Shown here: positions 34,549-42,644 of the stretch, in pieces
Layout of the letters: each line of letters starts with the position of its first letter
How positions within the stretch are numbered: position 1 is the first letter of the stretch
Notes under the pieces: model-generated
Seen by the model: the letters and a program-made list of their open reading frames with translations, nothing else
The model's database searches: none
What the model was told of the DNA's origin: nothing
Translations under genes and position numbers: made by a program
Assembly (NCBI RefSeq): GCF_003463065.1
Contig: NZ_QSCM01000004.1
Coordinates: 124,001 to 188,000 of the forward strand
Reading direction: 5' to 3'
DNA length: 64,000 bases
Source of the DNA: Blautia sp. OF03-15BH
GTDB taxonomy: Bacteria > Bacillota > Clostridia > Lachnospirales > Lachnospiraceae

Positions 34549-36636
34549 TTACTCAACGGTATTATTTACTTTGCTTGCTCTCTCTTCTACTTCCTTCTTC
34601 TGGATATCAGAAGGTGCCTGCTCATAGCGGGCAAACTCATAAGAGAAGTCTCCGCTTCCGCCTGTCATGGCGCGAAGTGTGGTGGAATATCCGTAAAGCT
34701 CCATCGTCGGAATATCTGCTTCAATGATCTGATTTCCTTTATGGTCCGGATTCATTCCAAGTACACGGCCGCGGCGTTTGTTCAGATCACCCATAACATC
34801 ACCGGTATATTTATCCGGAACAACCACCTTTAAGGAAGAGATCGGCTCAAGAAGTACCGGTGAAGCTTCCATAAAGCCTTTCTTGAAGGCCATGATCGCT
34901 GCCGTCTTGAAAGCCATCTCGGAAGAATCTACCGGATGGTAAGATCCATCGTAAAGGACAGCCTTTACGCCAACAACCGGATAAGCTGCCAGAGGTCCGC
35001 GCTGAACTGCTTCCTGGATTCCTTTTTCTACTGCCGGGAAATAGTTCTTCGGAACGGCTCCGCCTACCACTTCCTGCTCAAATACGTACGGTTTATCCAG
35101 ATCACCGGAGGGCTCAAAACGCATCTTTACATGACCATACTGACCATGACCGCCGGACTGTTTCTTATATTTTGCTTCTACATCGGCATTCTTACGAAGG
35201 GTCTCACGGAAAGCTACTTTCGGTTTTACCAGTTCTACTTCAATCTTATATTTGGTAAGGATCTTGCTGATGATGAGCTCCAGATGCTGGTCTCCCATAC
35301 CATAAAGCAGTGTCTGACGGTTCTCGGAATCGTTGACTGCCTTCATGGTCAGATCCTCCTGCATGATCTTGGCCAGAGCCTGTGCCACCTTATCATCATC
35401 ACTCTTGTTCTTTGCATAATAACGTTTGTAGGTATAGGGAACCGGAAGATCCGGTCTGCCGTACTGGATCGGATTGTTCTTGGAGGAAAGGGTGTCACCG
35501 GTCTTTGCATCCAGTTTTCCGATCGCACCGATATCTCCTGCATGGAGCTCCGGAACCTCAATGGTGCGGCTTCCTTCCATAACATACAGCTTGCTGAGTT
35601 TTTCCTCTGTTTCTTTGGTCACATTGTAAAGCGTATCGTCATTTTTGATAACACCGGAGCAGACCTTGATGAGAGAATATTTACCAATGAACGGATCCAC
35701 AATCGTCTTGAAGATCTGCGCAGACTTCGTTTTTGCGAAATCATAATCCGCCTCAAAGACTTCATTGCTCTTGGTCAGGATACCTGCTTTCTTTCTGTCG
35801 TTGGGCTTCGGGAAATACTGAACCATATCATCCAGAAGGTTCGCAATTCCTTTCAGCTGGGTGCTGGAGCCTAACGTTACCGGCACGATGGTTCCATCGT
35901 CCACGTCAGCAGTCAGCGCCATCAGGATCTCCGGTACAGAGAACTCTTCTCCACCGAAATAACGCTCCATGAAATCTTCACTGGTCTCAGCTACCGCTTC
36001 CAGAAGAAGCTCACGGTATTTCTCCAGATATTCCTCTGAATAGGAAGGGATCGGGCACTCTTCCTTCTGACCTTTTGCCAGATAACGACGACCTTTCTTC
36101 TTTACAACGTTTACATAACCGACAAACTGCTCATTCTCACGGATCGGAAGGTGAATGGGAGCAATTTTCTTTCCATATAATTCCGTCAGATCTTCCACTA
36201 CCTGACGGAAGCTGGCATTATCCACATCCATATTGCTTACATAGAACATTCTGGGGAGTTTGTATTTCTCACAGAGTGCCCATGCCTTCTGGGTTCCCAC
36301 TTCCACTCCGTTCTTACCGGAAACCACGATGATCGCTGCGTCTGCTGCGGATGCTGCCTCTTCCGCCTCGCCTGCAAAGTCAAAATAACCCGGTGTATCC
36401 AGAATATTCAATTTCACATCACCCCAGATAACCGGCACTACAGATGTATTGATTGAAAATTTACGTTTGATCTCTTCTTTATCAAAATCGCTGATCGTAT
36501 TTCCTTCTGCCACGCTGCCCAGACGGCTGGTAATTCCTCCCATGTATGCCAGTGCCTCTACCAGGCTGGTCTTACCGGAACCACCATGGCCCAGAACAAC
36601 TACGTTACGAATTCTGTCTGTTGTGTAAACTTTCAT
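34549..36636 (-). CDS. EF-G-like translational GTPase
   Basis: A 695-residue translational GTPase related to elongation factor G but of a divergent, accessory class. The P-loop GHGGSGKTS is at the N-terminus, the switch II DTPGYFDFAGE replaces the canonical DTPGHVDF, and VSNMD serves as the guanine-recognition motif instead of NKMD. Domains II to V follow in EF-G order (SGGHGQYGHVKMRFEPSG; VPDKYTGDVMGDLNKRRGRV). Known relatives are called EF-G2 or FusA-like and their role is uncertain. The ATG at 36636 follows TTGGAGG. It has its own promoter and leader hairpin. It is not the str-operon fusA, which would sit with rpsL/rpsG. Confidence 0.9.
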   Translation of the reverse strand: MKVYTTDRIRNVVVLGHGGSGKTSLVEALAYMGGITSRLGSVAEGNTISDFDKEEIKRKFSINTSVVPVIWGDVKLNILDTPGYFDFAGEAEEAASAADAAIIVVSGKNGVEVGTQKAWALCEKYKLPRMFYVSNMDVDNASFRQVVEDLTELYGKKIAPIHLPIRENEQFVGYVNVVKKKGRRYLAKGQKEECPIPSYSEEYLEKYRELLLEAVAETSEDFMERYFGGEEFSVPEILMALTADVDDGTIVPVTLGSSTQLKGIANLLDDMVQYFPKPNDRKKAGILTKSNEVFEADYDFAKTKSAQIFKTIVDPFIGKYSLIKVCSGVIKNDDTLYNVTKETEEKLSKLYVMEGSRTIEVPELHAGDIGAIGKLDAKTGDTLSSKNNPIQYGRPDLPVPYTYKRYYAKNKSDDDKVAQALAKIMQEDLTMKAVNDSENRQTLLYGMGDQHLELIISKILTKYKIEVELVKPKVAFRETLRKNADVEAKYKKQSGGHGQYGHVKMRFEPSGDLDKPYVFEQEVVGGAVPKNYFPAVEKGIQEAVQRGPLAAYPVVGVKAVLYDGSYHPVDSSEMAFKTAAIMAFKKGFMEASPVLLEPISSLKVVVPDKYTGDVMGDLNKRRGRVLGMNPDHKGNQIIEADIPTMELYGYSTTLRAMTGGSGDFSYEFARYEQAPSDIQKKEVEERASKVNNTVE

Positions 36637-36676
36637 ACGATTTTCCTCCAATACTAGTTAGTTTTATAAAGCCCTG

Positions 36677-36710
36677 TGAAATATTTCCTCTGCTGAAACG
36701 GAATATTTCA
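36677..36710 (-). promoter_or_regulatory. Leader hairpin of the EF-G-like gene
   Basis: TGAAATATTTCC (36677-36688) is nearly the inverted repeat of GGAATATTTCA (36700-36710), with one bulged base. It lies in the 5' leader, about 40-75 nt upstream of the start codon. No T-run follows. Confidence 0.55.
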
Positions 36711-36721
36711 TGTATGGGTAT

Positions 36722-36750
36722 ATTGTACTAAAAAATCCATTAAATTTCAA
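36722..36750 (-). promoter_or_regulatory. Sigma-A promoter for the EF-G-like gene
   Basis: On the minus strand TTGAAA (36750-36745), a 17-bp spacer and TACAAT (36727-36722). Confidence 0.75.
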
Positions 36751-36881
36751 CTACTTTATTCATTTTTAACAAGAAGTTTTTGAATTTTTTTCAGCAAAAT
36801 GAAATTCTTTTGTCACACTTCTCCTCAGATTTCCGGAAGCACAGACGGAACGCATTTTTTACACTTTAAAGTCATAAAGTA

Positions 36882-36910
36882 TTGACATCTGAAACAGCTG
36901 ATAGTACAAT
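36882..36910 (+). promoter_or_regulatory. Sigma-A promoter for aroF-tyrA-aroA
   Basis: TTGACA (36882-36887), a 17-bp spacer and TACAAT (36905-36910). Transcription would start near 36917, downstream of an in-frame GTG at 36913, which supports the ATG at 36952 as the aroF start. Confidence 0.85.
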
Positions 36911-36951
36911 GAGTGAAGATTGCAAAAAAAGATGAAAAGGATGAAAAACAA

Positions 36952-37968
36952 ATGATTATCGTAATGAAACCTCATGCTTCTTCCGACCATATCCAGGAAG
37001 TGAAGCATTTTATCGAAAACAACGGTCTGACTGCCCATCTTTCCCAGGGTGAAGAGGTCACCATCATCGGCGTAGTCGGCGATAAAAAGAAACTCACCGG
37101 CAAAAACCTGGAGCTTCTCCCCGATGTGGACCGTATCGTCCCGGTAACAGAAAGCTATAAGCTTTCCAACCGGAAATTCCATCCGGAACCAAGCATCGTA
37201 AAAGTCGGAAATACGGAAATTGGCCCGAACAACCTCACCATCATGGCCGGTCCCTGTGCCATTGAATCCGAAGAGCAGCTTATGACCATCGCCAGAGCTG
37301 TAAGAAAATCCGGTGCGACAATCCTCAGAGGCGGCGCATACAAGCCCCGTACCTCCCCCTACTCCTTCCAGGGTCTGGAGGAAGAAGGTCTTCGCTATAT
37401 GAAAGAAGCCAGTGAAGAGACAGGTCTTGCCACCATCTGCGAAGTCATCAGCACCGCTTCTCTGGAAGCCGCTGTTAAATATGTAGACATGGTTCAGATC
37501 GGTGCCCGGAATATGCAGAACTTCCAGCTTCTGCGTGAGGTTGGCCGTTCCGGTCATCCGGTTCTTTTAAAGAGAGGTATGGCAGCCACCATCGATGAGT
37601 GGCTCAATGCTGCAGAATATATCATGGCCGAAGGAAACCCCAATGTTGTCCTCTGCGAACGCGGCATCCGCACCTATGAAACTGCCACCAGAAATACACT
37701 GGATATCAGTGCTGTTCCGGTGATCCGTTCCAAATCCCATCTGCCCATTATCGTAGATCCCAGCCATGCCACCGGCGTACGTGCCTATGTTGCTCCTCTG
37801 GCTAAATGTGCCATTGCAGCCGGCGCCGACGGTATCATGGTCGAGGCTCATAATGATCCGACCTATGCGCTTTCTGACGGTCCTCAGTCCCTGACTCTGC
37901 CTCAGTTTGACGAACTGGCTAAAATGCTGGACGCTTATGCGAAATTAGAGGGAAGGGAGTTCTTATGA
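36952..37968 (+). CDS. aroF: 3-deoxy-7-phosphoheptulonate (DAHP) synthase, AroF/AroG1-beta type
   Basis: First step of the shikimate pathway: phosphoenolpyruvate plus erythrose-4-phosphate gives DAHP. The 338-residue protein has an N-terminal ferredoxin-like regulatory domain (about 1-70, MIIVMKPHASSDHIQEV) and the catalytic barrel with GPCAIES, GGAYKPRTSPYSFQG, QIGARNMQN, LLKRG and DPSHATG. This is the type I-beta layout. Its stop overlaps the tyrA start (ATGA), so tyrosine branch and entry enzyme are coupled. Confidence 0.96.
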   Translation: MIIVMKPHASSDHIQEVKHFIENNGLTAHLSQGEEVTIIGVVGDKKKLTGKNLELLPDVDRIVPVTESYKLSNRKFHPEPSIVKVGNTEIGPNNLTIMAGPCAIESEEQLMTIARAVRKSGATILRGGAYKPRTSPYSFQGLEEEGLRYMKEASEETGLATICEVISTASLEAAVKYVDMVQIGARNMQNFQLLREVGRSGHPVLLKRGMAATIDEWLNAAEYIMAEGNPNVVLCERGIRTYETATRNTLDISAVPVIRSKSHLPIIVDPSHATGVRAYVAPLAKCAIAAGADGIMVEAHNDPTYALSDGPQSLTLPQFDELAKMLDAYAKLEGREFL

Positions 37969-39062
37969 GTTCCTTTACGGCCGGCTTTGTCGGCTTGGGT
38001 CTCATCGGCGGTTCCATCGCCAGAGCCATGAAGCATTATTATCCGGACTGCCGGATCCTGGCTTTCAACAGGAGCCATTCCACTCTGGATTATGCTCTGG
38101 CAGAAGGAATCATCGACGAAGCACTTCCCGCCATCAATGAAGCCTTTGCTTCCTGTGATTATATTTTTCTCTGTGCGCCGGTGGAAACGAATGCTTCCTG
38201 TCTGCCGCTTCTGAAGCCTTATATTAAGGAAGGAACAATCCTCACAGACGTCGGAAGCACAAAAACAGACATCCACCAGGCAGTGGAAAAGAACGGATTG
38301 AACCGTTTTTTCATCGGAGGCCACCCAATGGCAGGCTCGGAAAAGACCGGCATTAAAAATTCCAAAAGGATCCTTCTGGAAAATGCTTACTATATCCTGA
38401 CTCCCACCAGCGAAGTGGATCCTGCCCTGGTAGAAAAATACAAAGAGCTGGTGATTTCCCTGAAGGCCCTGCCTCTGATCCTAAGCTGTGAGGAGCATGA
38501 TCTTTCCACAGCCGCTATCAGCCATCTGCCTCATCTCATTGCTGCTTCCCTGGTAAACCTGGTGAAAGATTCCGATTCTGAGAAGCAGACTATGAAGACC
38601 ATCGCCGCCGGCGGTTTCAAGGATATCACACGGATCGCTTCCTCTTCTCCGGAAATGTGGGAGCAGATCTGTGCCACCAACCGTGACAACATCCTCATCA
38701 TGCTGAACCGTTACATAAAAAGCCTTGAGGATATCCAAAAAGAACTGACCGAATGCAACAAAAAAGAGATCCATGAGCTTTTTGCAGAATCCCGGGATTA
38801 CCGGAATTCCATTTCTGATTCTTCTCAGGGATCTCTTCCAAAAAGTTATTCTCTCTACTGCGATCTGGTGGATGAAGCAGGCGGGATCGCTACCGTAGCC
38901 ACGATTCTCGCAACCAATGGTATCAGCATCAAAAACATCGGTATCGTCCACAACCGTGAATTTGAAGAAGCCGTCCTTCATGTGGAATTCTATGAGGAAC
39001 CGGCACTGAAAAAAGCGGTCGATCTTCTCCGGAAATACCGTTACGTGATCTATGAACGTTAA
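37965..39062 (+). CDS. tyrA: Prephenate dehydrogenase with C-terminal ACT domain
   Basis: TyrA oxidatively decarboxylates prephenate to 4-hydroxyphenylpyruvate for tyrosine synthesis. The 365-residue protein has a Rossmann NAD site (GFVGLGLIGGSIARAM), the catalytic region GGHPMAGSEKTGI and the helical dimerisation domain. A C-terminal ACT domain follows (from about 290, YCDLVDEAGGIATVATILAT), probably for tyrosine feedback. Coupled to aroF by a 4-bp overlap. Confidence 0.95.
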   Translation: MSSFTAGFVGLGLIGGSIARAMKHYYPDCRILAFNRSHSTLDYALAEGIIDEALPAINEAFASCDYIFLCAPVETNASCLPLLKPYIKEGTILTDVGSTKTDIHQAVEKNGLNRFFIGGHPMAGSEKTGIKNSKRILLENAYYILTPTSEVDPALVEKYKELVISLKALPLILSCEEHDLSTAAISHLPHLIAASLVNLVKDSDSEKQTMKTIAAGGFKDITRIASSSPEMWEQICATNRDNILIMLNRYIKSLEDIQKELTECNKKEIHELFAESRDYRNSISDSSQGSLPKSYSLYCDLVDEAGGIATVATILATNGISIKNIGIVHNREFEEAVLHVEFYEEPALKKAVDLLRKYRYVIYER

Positions 39063-39063
39063 G

Positions 39064-39120
39064 TAACCGTTCAGGGTCAAATGCAGATCTTCGGCTGCCT
39101 GAACAAATATCCTGAATACG
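39064..39120. repeat. Decayed copy of repeat family B between tyrA and aroA
   Basis: Starting two bases after the tyrA stop, GTAACCGTTCAGG closely matches the family B end (CGTAACTGTTCAGG, complement of the right end at 55297). The segment folds as GTTCAGG (39069-39075) with CCTGAAC (39098-39104) plus an inner GCAG/CTGC, and ends near CCTGAATACG at 39120, a shortened version of the other end. The link to family B is a sequence impression over about 13 bases. Confidence 0.4.
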
Positions 39121-39145
39121 CACACAACATTAGAAAGGGCTGCAT

Positions 39146-40432
39146 ATGAAATTTACAAAATCAGCTCCCCTCTGGGGAGAGATCACCGTTCCCGGTGACA
39201 AATCCATTTCCCACCGCGCCGTCATGCTGGGATCCCTGGCAGAGGGAACCACCGAAGTGACCAATTTTCTGAAGGGTGCCGACTGTCTTTCCACGATCCG
39301 GGCTTTTCAGGCAATGGGGATCGATATCGAAGAAAAAGATGACTCTCTTCTGATCCACGGAAAAGGTCTGGACGGACTGCAGGCACCAAAAGAAACGCTG
39401 GATATGGGCAACAGTGGAACCACCACCCGTCTTCTCTCCGGGATCCTGGCAGGCCAGGATTTCGAGACCACGCTTACCGGTGATGATTCCTTGAAAAAAC
39501 GGCCCATGAACCGGGTCATCACTCCGCTTTCCCAGATGGGAGCAAAGATCGAAAGTCTTCCCGGAAACGGCTGTATGCCGCTTCACATTACCGGAAGCCG
39601 GTTAGACGGGATCCATTATACGACACCGGTAAAGTCAGCCCAGGTAAAATCTGCCATTCTCCTGGCAGGCCTTTATGCGGACGGCCCCACCAGTGTAACG
39701 GAAGCTGCACTTACCCGGAACCATACCGAACTCATGCTCCGTTATTTCGGTGCAGAGATCACGACAGAGGGCACCACTTCTACGATCCAGCCCCGTCCTC
39801 ATCTCATCGGTCAGAAGGTAGAGGTACCGGGAGATATCTCTTCTGCTGCTTATTTTATTGCAGCCGCCCTTCTGATCCCGGATTCTCAGATCCTGATCCG
39901 GAATGTAGGCATCAACCACAGCCGTGACGGAATCCTCCGGGCAGTCCATGCCATGGGCGGTGATATCCGTCTTCTCAACCGCCGGAAAGACCAGGCAGAG
40001 CCGGTCGCTGATATTCTGGTGAGATCCGGTTCTTTGAAAGCTGCCGTCATCGGCGGTGACCTGATCCCTGCCCTGATCGATGAAATTCCCGTATTGGCCG
40101 TCCTTGCCTGCTTTGCAGAAGGCACCACTGTCATCAAGGATGCGCAGGAACTGAAGGTAAAAGAATCCAACCGTATCGATACCGTCGTATCCAACCTGAA
40201 AGCCATGGGCGCTCATGTGGAAGCCACGGACGACGGTATGATCATCGAAGGAGGGCATCCTCTCCACGGAGCCCTGATCCAGAGCCATCTGGATCACCGC
40301 ATTGCCATGTCCTTCGCCATTGCCGGTCTGGCTGCAGATGGTGAGACAGAGATCGACCATGCGGAATGTGTAGACATCAGTTATCCTCGCTTTTATGAAG
40401 ATCTGAAGAGCCTGCAGATGGAGGAAGAGTAG
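39146..40432 (+). CDS. aroA: 3-phosphoshikimate 1-carboxyvinyltransferase (EPSP synthase)
   Basis: AroA condenses shikimate-3-phosphate with phosphoenolpyruvate. The 428-residue protein shows PGDKSISHRAVMLGSLAEG, MGNSGTTTRLLSG and KVKESNRI, and a C-terminal block ending HLDHRIAMSFAIAGL. It lies 83 bp after tyrA in the same direction and likely in the same operon. Its 3' end runs 56 bp past the stop of the convergent thioesterase gene. Confidence 0.97.
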   Translation: MKFTKSAPLWGEITVPGDKSISHRAVMLGSLAEGTTEVTNFLKGADCLSTIRAFQAMGIDIEEKDDSLLIHGKGLDGLQAPKETLDMGNSGTTTRLLSGILAGQDFETTLTGDDSLKKRPMNRVITPLSQMGAKIESLPGNGCMPLHITGSRLDGIHYTTPVKSAQVKSAILLAGLYADGPTSVTEAALTRNHTELMLRYFGAEITTEGTTSTIQPRPHLIGQKVEVPGDISSAAYFIAAALLIPDSQILIRNVGINHSRDGILRAVHAMGGDIRLLNRRKDQAEPVADILVRSGSLKAAVIGGDLIPALIDEIPVLAVLACFAEGTTVIKDAQELKVKESNRIDTVVSNLKAMGAHVEATDDGMIIEGGHPLHGALIQSHLDHRIAMSFAIAGLAADGETEIDHAECVDISYPRFYEDLKSLQMEEE

Positions 40433-40859
40433 AAGCTGCCCGCATTTTTTCAAACAGTTTATGCATTTCCGGTTTTTTCCGTTTCAGTGAGATGGGCTTT
40501 CCATTTTTGTCAAGAAAACAATGAGCCGTTTCACCGGTACAGCGAAGTTCTCCGGTCACCGCATCCGCAACTTCATAGGTAATGGAAAGACGGATCCCGT
40601 TATAGGCTGTTATTTTTACAGTGATCTTCACCTGCTCGCCATACCGCGTCATGCTCCGATAGATCGCATGTGCTTCCAGTACCGGACTGATGACTCCTTC
40701 GGCTTCCATCACATCATATCCCATGCCGGCTTTTTCCAGAACATCCGAGCGTGCTTCTTCAAACCAGCGGATATAATTTGAATGGTGGACGATCCCCATC
40801 TGATCGGTCTCGTAATACTGTACTTTATGCGTGTATTCCATTTTTTCTGTTTCTTCCAT
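40377..40859 (-). CDS. Acyl-CoA thioesterase, YbgC/4-hydroxybenzoyl-CoA type hotdog fold
   Basis: A 160-residue hotdog-fold thioesterase. The family motif HKVQYYETDQMGIVHHSNYIR, cited here as YYETDQMGIVHHSNYIR, contains the catalytic Asp, and WFEEARSDVLEKAG follows. Such enzymes hydrolyse acyl-CoA or acyl-carrier thioesters. The start at 40859 follows AAAGGTG. The C-terminal 20 residues or so lie antisense to the end of aroA. Substrate unknown. Confidence 0.88.
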   Translation of the reverse strand: MEETEKMEYTHKVQYYETDQMGIVHHSNYIRWFEEARSDVLEKAGMGYDVMEAEGVISPVLEAHAIYRSMTRYGEQVKITVKITAYNGIRLSITYEVADAVTGELRCTGETAHCFLDKNGKPISLKRKKPEMHKLFEKMRAASTLPPSAGSSDLHKSEDN

Positions 40860-40885
40860 GGTATTCACCTTTCTTTTTTAAAAAT

Positions 40886-40928
40886 CCCCCTGAGGGCAGC
40901 TTTGCACAGTGCCCCAGGGGGTTTTTTT
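40886..40928 (-). terminator. Bidirectional-looking terminator between queA and the thioesterase gene
   Basis: CCCCCTG (40886-40892) pairs with CAGGGGG (40915-40921), with a T-run at 40922-40928 and a shorter A-run (40881-40884) on the other side. On the minus strand it would end the queA transcript. Confidence 0.78.
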
Positions 40929-40934
40929 ATTCTA

Positions 40935-40972
40935 TGATACCAGTGTCAAAAGACCTTTTGACACTCATATCA
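40935..40972. repeat. MITE-like repeat, family A, minimal copy of two joined ends
   Basis: A 38-bp palindromic element with inverted ends TGATACCAGTGTCAAAAG and CTTTTGACACTCATATCA. Its two halves correspond to the right and left ends of the 5579-5781 element, as if the interior were deleted. It lies exactly on the end of queA: its TGA supplies the stop codon. Flanks TTCTA (40930-40934) and TTCGA (40973-40977) match at four of five positions. Confidence 0.75.
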
Positions 40973-42007
40973 TTCGATTCCTTCTGTAATAAACATCGCA
41001 TCCCCAAAGGAAAAGAAACGGTATTTATCCTTCACTGCCTCTTCATAAGCCGCCATGATATGCTCTTTTCCGGCAAGTGCGGAAACCAGCATGATCAGTG
41101 TAGACTCCGGCAGATGGAAATTGGTGATGAGACGGTCTACGATCTTAAACCGATAGCCCGGATAGATAAAGATGTCCGTCCAGCCGCTTCCAGCCTTCAG
41201 AATACCATCCTCCGAAGAAGCCGACTCCAGCGTACGAAGACTGGTCGTTCCCACAGAAATGATCTTTCCGCCCTTCTTTTTCGTTTCATTGATGAGAGCA
41301 GCCTGATCCTCCTCCACCACATAAAACTCCGAATGCATATGATGCTGGGTCACGTCCTCCACCTTTACAGGCCGGAAGGTTCCAAGACCGACATGAAGTG
41401 TCACATGAGCGATGTTGACGCCTTTTGCCTTGATCTCCTCCAGAAGCTCCGGTGTGAAATGAAGGCCGGCTGTAGGCGCCGCTGCAGAACCATCATGTTT
41501 TGCGTAAACGGTCTGATAACGGTTTTTATCCTTCAGTTGGTGTGTAATGTAGGGCGGAAGCGGCATCTGACCCAACTTGTCCAGAATCTCTTCAAAAATC
41601 CCATCATAGCTGAACTGGATCAGACGATTTCCTTCCTCCACGATATCCACCACTTCTCCCATAAGAAGCCCATCGCCGAAAGAGATCCTGGTACCGATCT
41701 TTGCTTTTTTTCCCGGCTTTACCAGAGTTTCCCAGATGTTGTTCTCTTTCCGTTTCAGAAGAAGCACTTCAATCTTGGCATCGGTTCCCACCTTGGTTCC
41801 ATAAAGTCTTGCCGGAATGACCTTTGTATCATTGATAACCAGGCAGTCACCCGGATTCAGGTAATGAACGATTTCCTTAAAAATATGATGCTGGATCTTT
41901 CCCGTATTCTTATCCAGAACCATCAGTCTGGATGCGGAACGGTCCTCCAGGGGATCCTGGGCGATCAGTTCCTCGGGAAGATCATAATAAAAATCTGATG
42001 TTTTCAT
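40970..42007 (-). CDS. queA: S-adenosylmethionine:tRNA ribosyltransferase-isomerase QueA
   Basis: QueA transfers the ribosyl part of SAM to preQ1-modified tRNA, making epoxyqueuosine at the wobble position. The 345-residue protein begins FYYDLPEELIAQDPLEDRSASRL (cited from FYYDLPEELIAQ) and contains PTAGLHFTPELL, HVGLGTFRPV and TNFHLPESTLIMLVSA, all diagnostic. The stop codon TGA is the first three bases of a repeat copy (40935-40972); the adjacent sequence suggests an original TAG at the same codon, so the protein is intact. Confidence 0.96.
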   Translation of the reverse strand: MKTSDFYYDLPEELIAQDPLEDRSASRLMVLDKNTGKIQHHIFKEIVHYLNPGDCLVINDTKVIPARLYGTKVGTDAKIEVLLLKRKENNIWETLVKPGKKAKIGTRISFGDGLLMGEVVDIVEEGNRLIQFSYDGIFEEILDKLGQMPLPPYITHQLKDKNRYQTVYAKHDGSAAAPTAGLHFTPELLEEIKAKGVNIAHVTLHVGLGTFRPVKVEDVTQHHMHSEFYVVEEDQAALINETKKKGGKIISVGTTSLRTLESASSEDGILKAGSGWTDIFIYPGYRFKIVDRLITNFHLPESTLIMLVSALAGKEHIMAAYEEAVKDKYRFFSFGDAMFITEGIE

Positions 42008-42024
42008 TTTTCCTCCAAAAACAG

Positions 42025-42633
42025 TTAAAACGTACGGTTTTCATAGATCAGAGAGGGCTTGCCGTTTTCTACACGGATCAAGGCTACACTACAGTTTTTC
42101 GGAACACCTCCATGCCAGAAATCTGCCATATCAAAGCTTCGGATGCTGTTTAAGATCCCCCGTGTGGCACAGCCGTGGCTGGATACCAGGACTGTTTTGT
42201 CCTGAAGTTCCGGCCGGTGCATGATGTCTTCCATAAAGGCCTTTGTCCTTGCACCAAGTTCTTCCAGGCTTTCTCCTCCCGGAGGCGTCTGGTAACGTTC
42301 TGGATGTTCAAAAAATGAATGGAACTCCGGATCCGGAATGCTGTAATTATCCTTTCCGCAGGTCAGTCCTTCGTAAACGCCAAAGCTGATCTCCTGGATC
42401 CTGGCATCTTCGATCACAGGAACTTTCCGCTCTCCCAGAAAAAGAGCAGCTGTTTCTTTTGCCCTTTTTAACGGACTGGTGAACACCAGATCAAAGGGCA
42501 CTTCGCGGAAAGCCTTCCCCGTCCTGATCGCTGCCGCTCTTCCTACTTCATTTAAGTCTGTATCAGAACGACCCTGGAGCCGTTTTTCAACGTTCCAGGA
42601 TGTCTGACCATGACGAATCACATAAATATCCAT
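42025..42633 (-). CDS. Histidine phosphatase family protein
   Basis: A 202-residue phosphoglycerate-mutase-like phosphatase. The catalytic His is in VIRHGQTSWN at the N-terminus, with SPLKRAKETA and a second His in SSHGCATRGIL. Relatives dephosphorylate small sugar phosphates, cobalamin precursors (CobC) or others. No neighbour fixes the substrate; cobT-cobU are 40 kb away. It lies between pheT and queA on the same strand. Confidence 0.88.
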   Translation of the reverse strand: MDIYVIRHGQTSWNVEKRLQGRSDTDLNEVGRAAAIRTGKAFREVPFDLVFTSPLKRAKETAALFLGERKVPVIEDARIQEISFGVYEGLTCGKDNYSIPDPEFHSFFEHPERYQTPPGGESLEELGARTKAFMEDIMHRPELQDKTVLVSSHGCATRGILNSIRSFDMADFWHGGVPKNCSVALIRVENGKPSLIYENRTF

Positions 42634-42644
42634 TTTGTCTGTCC

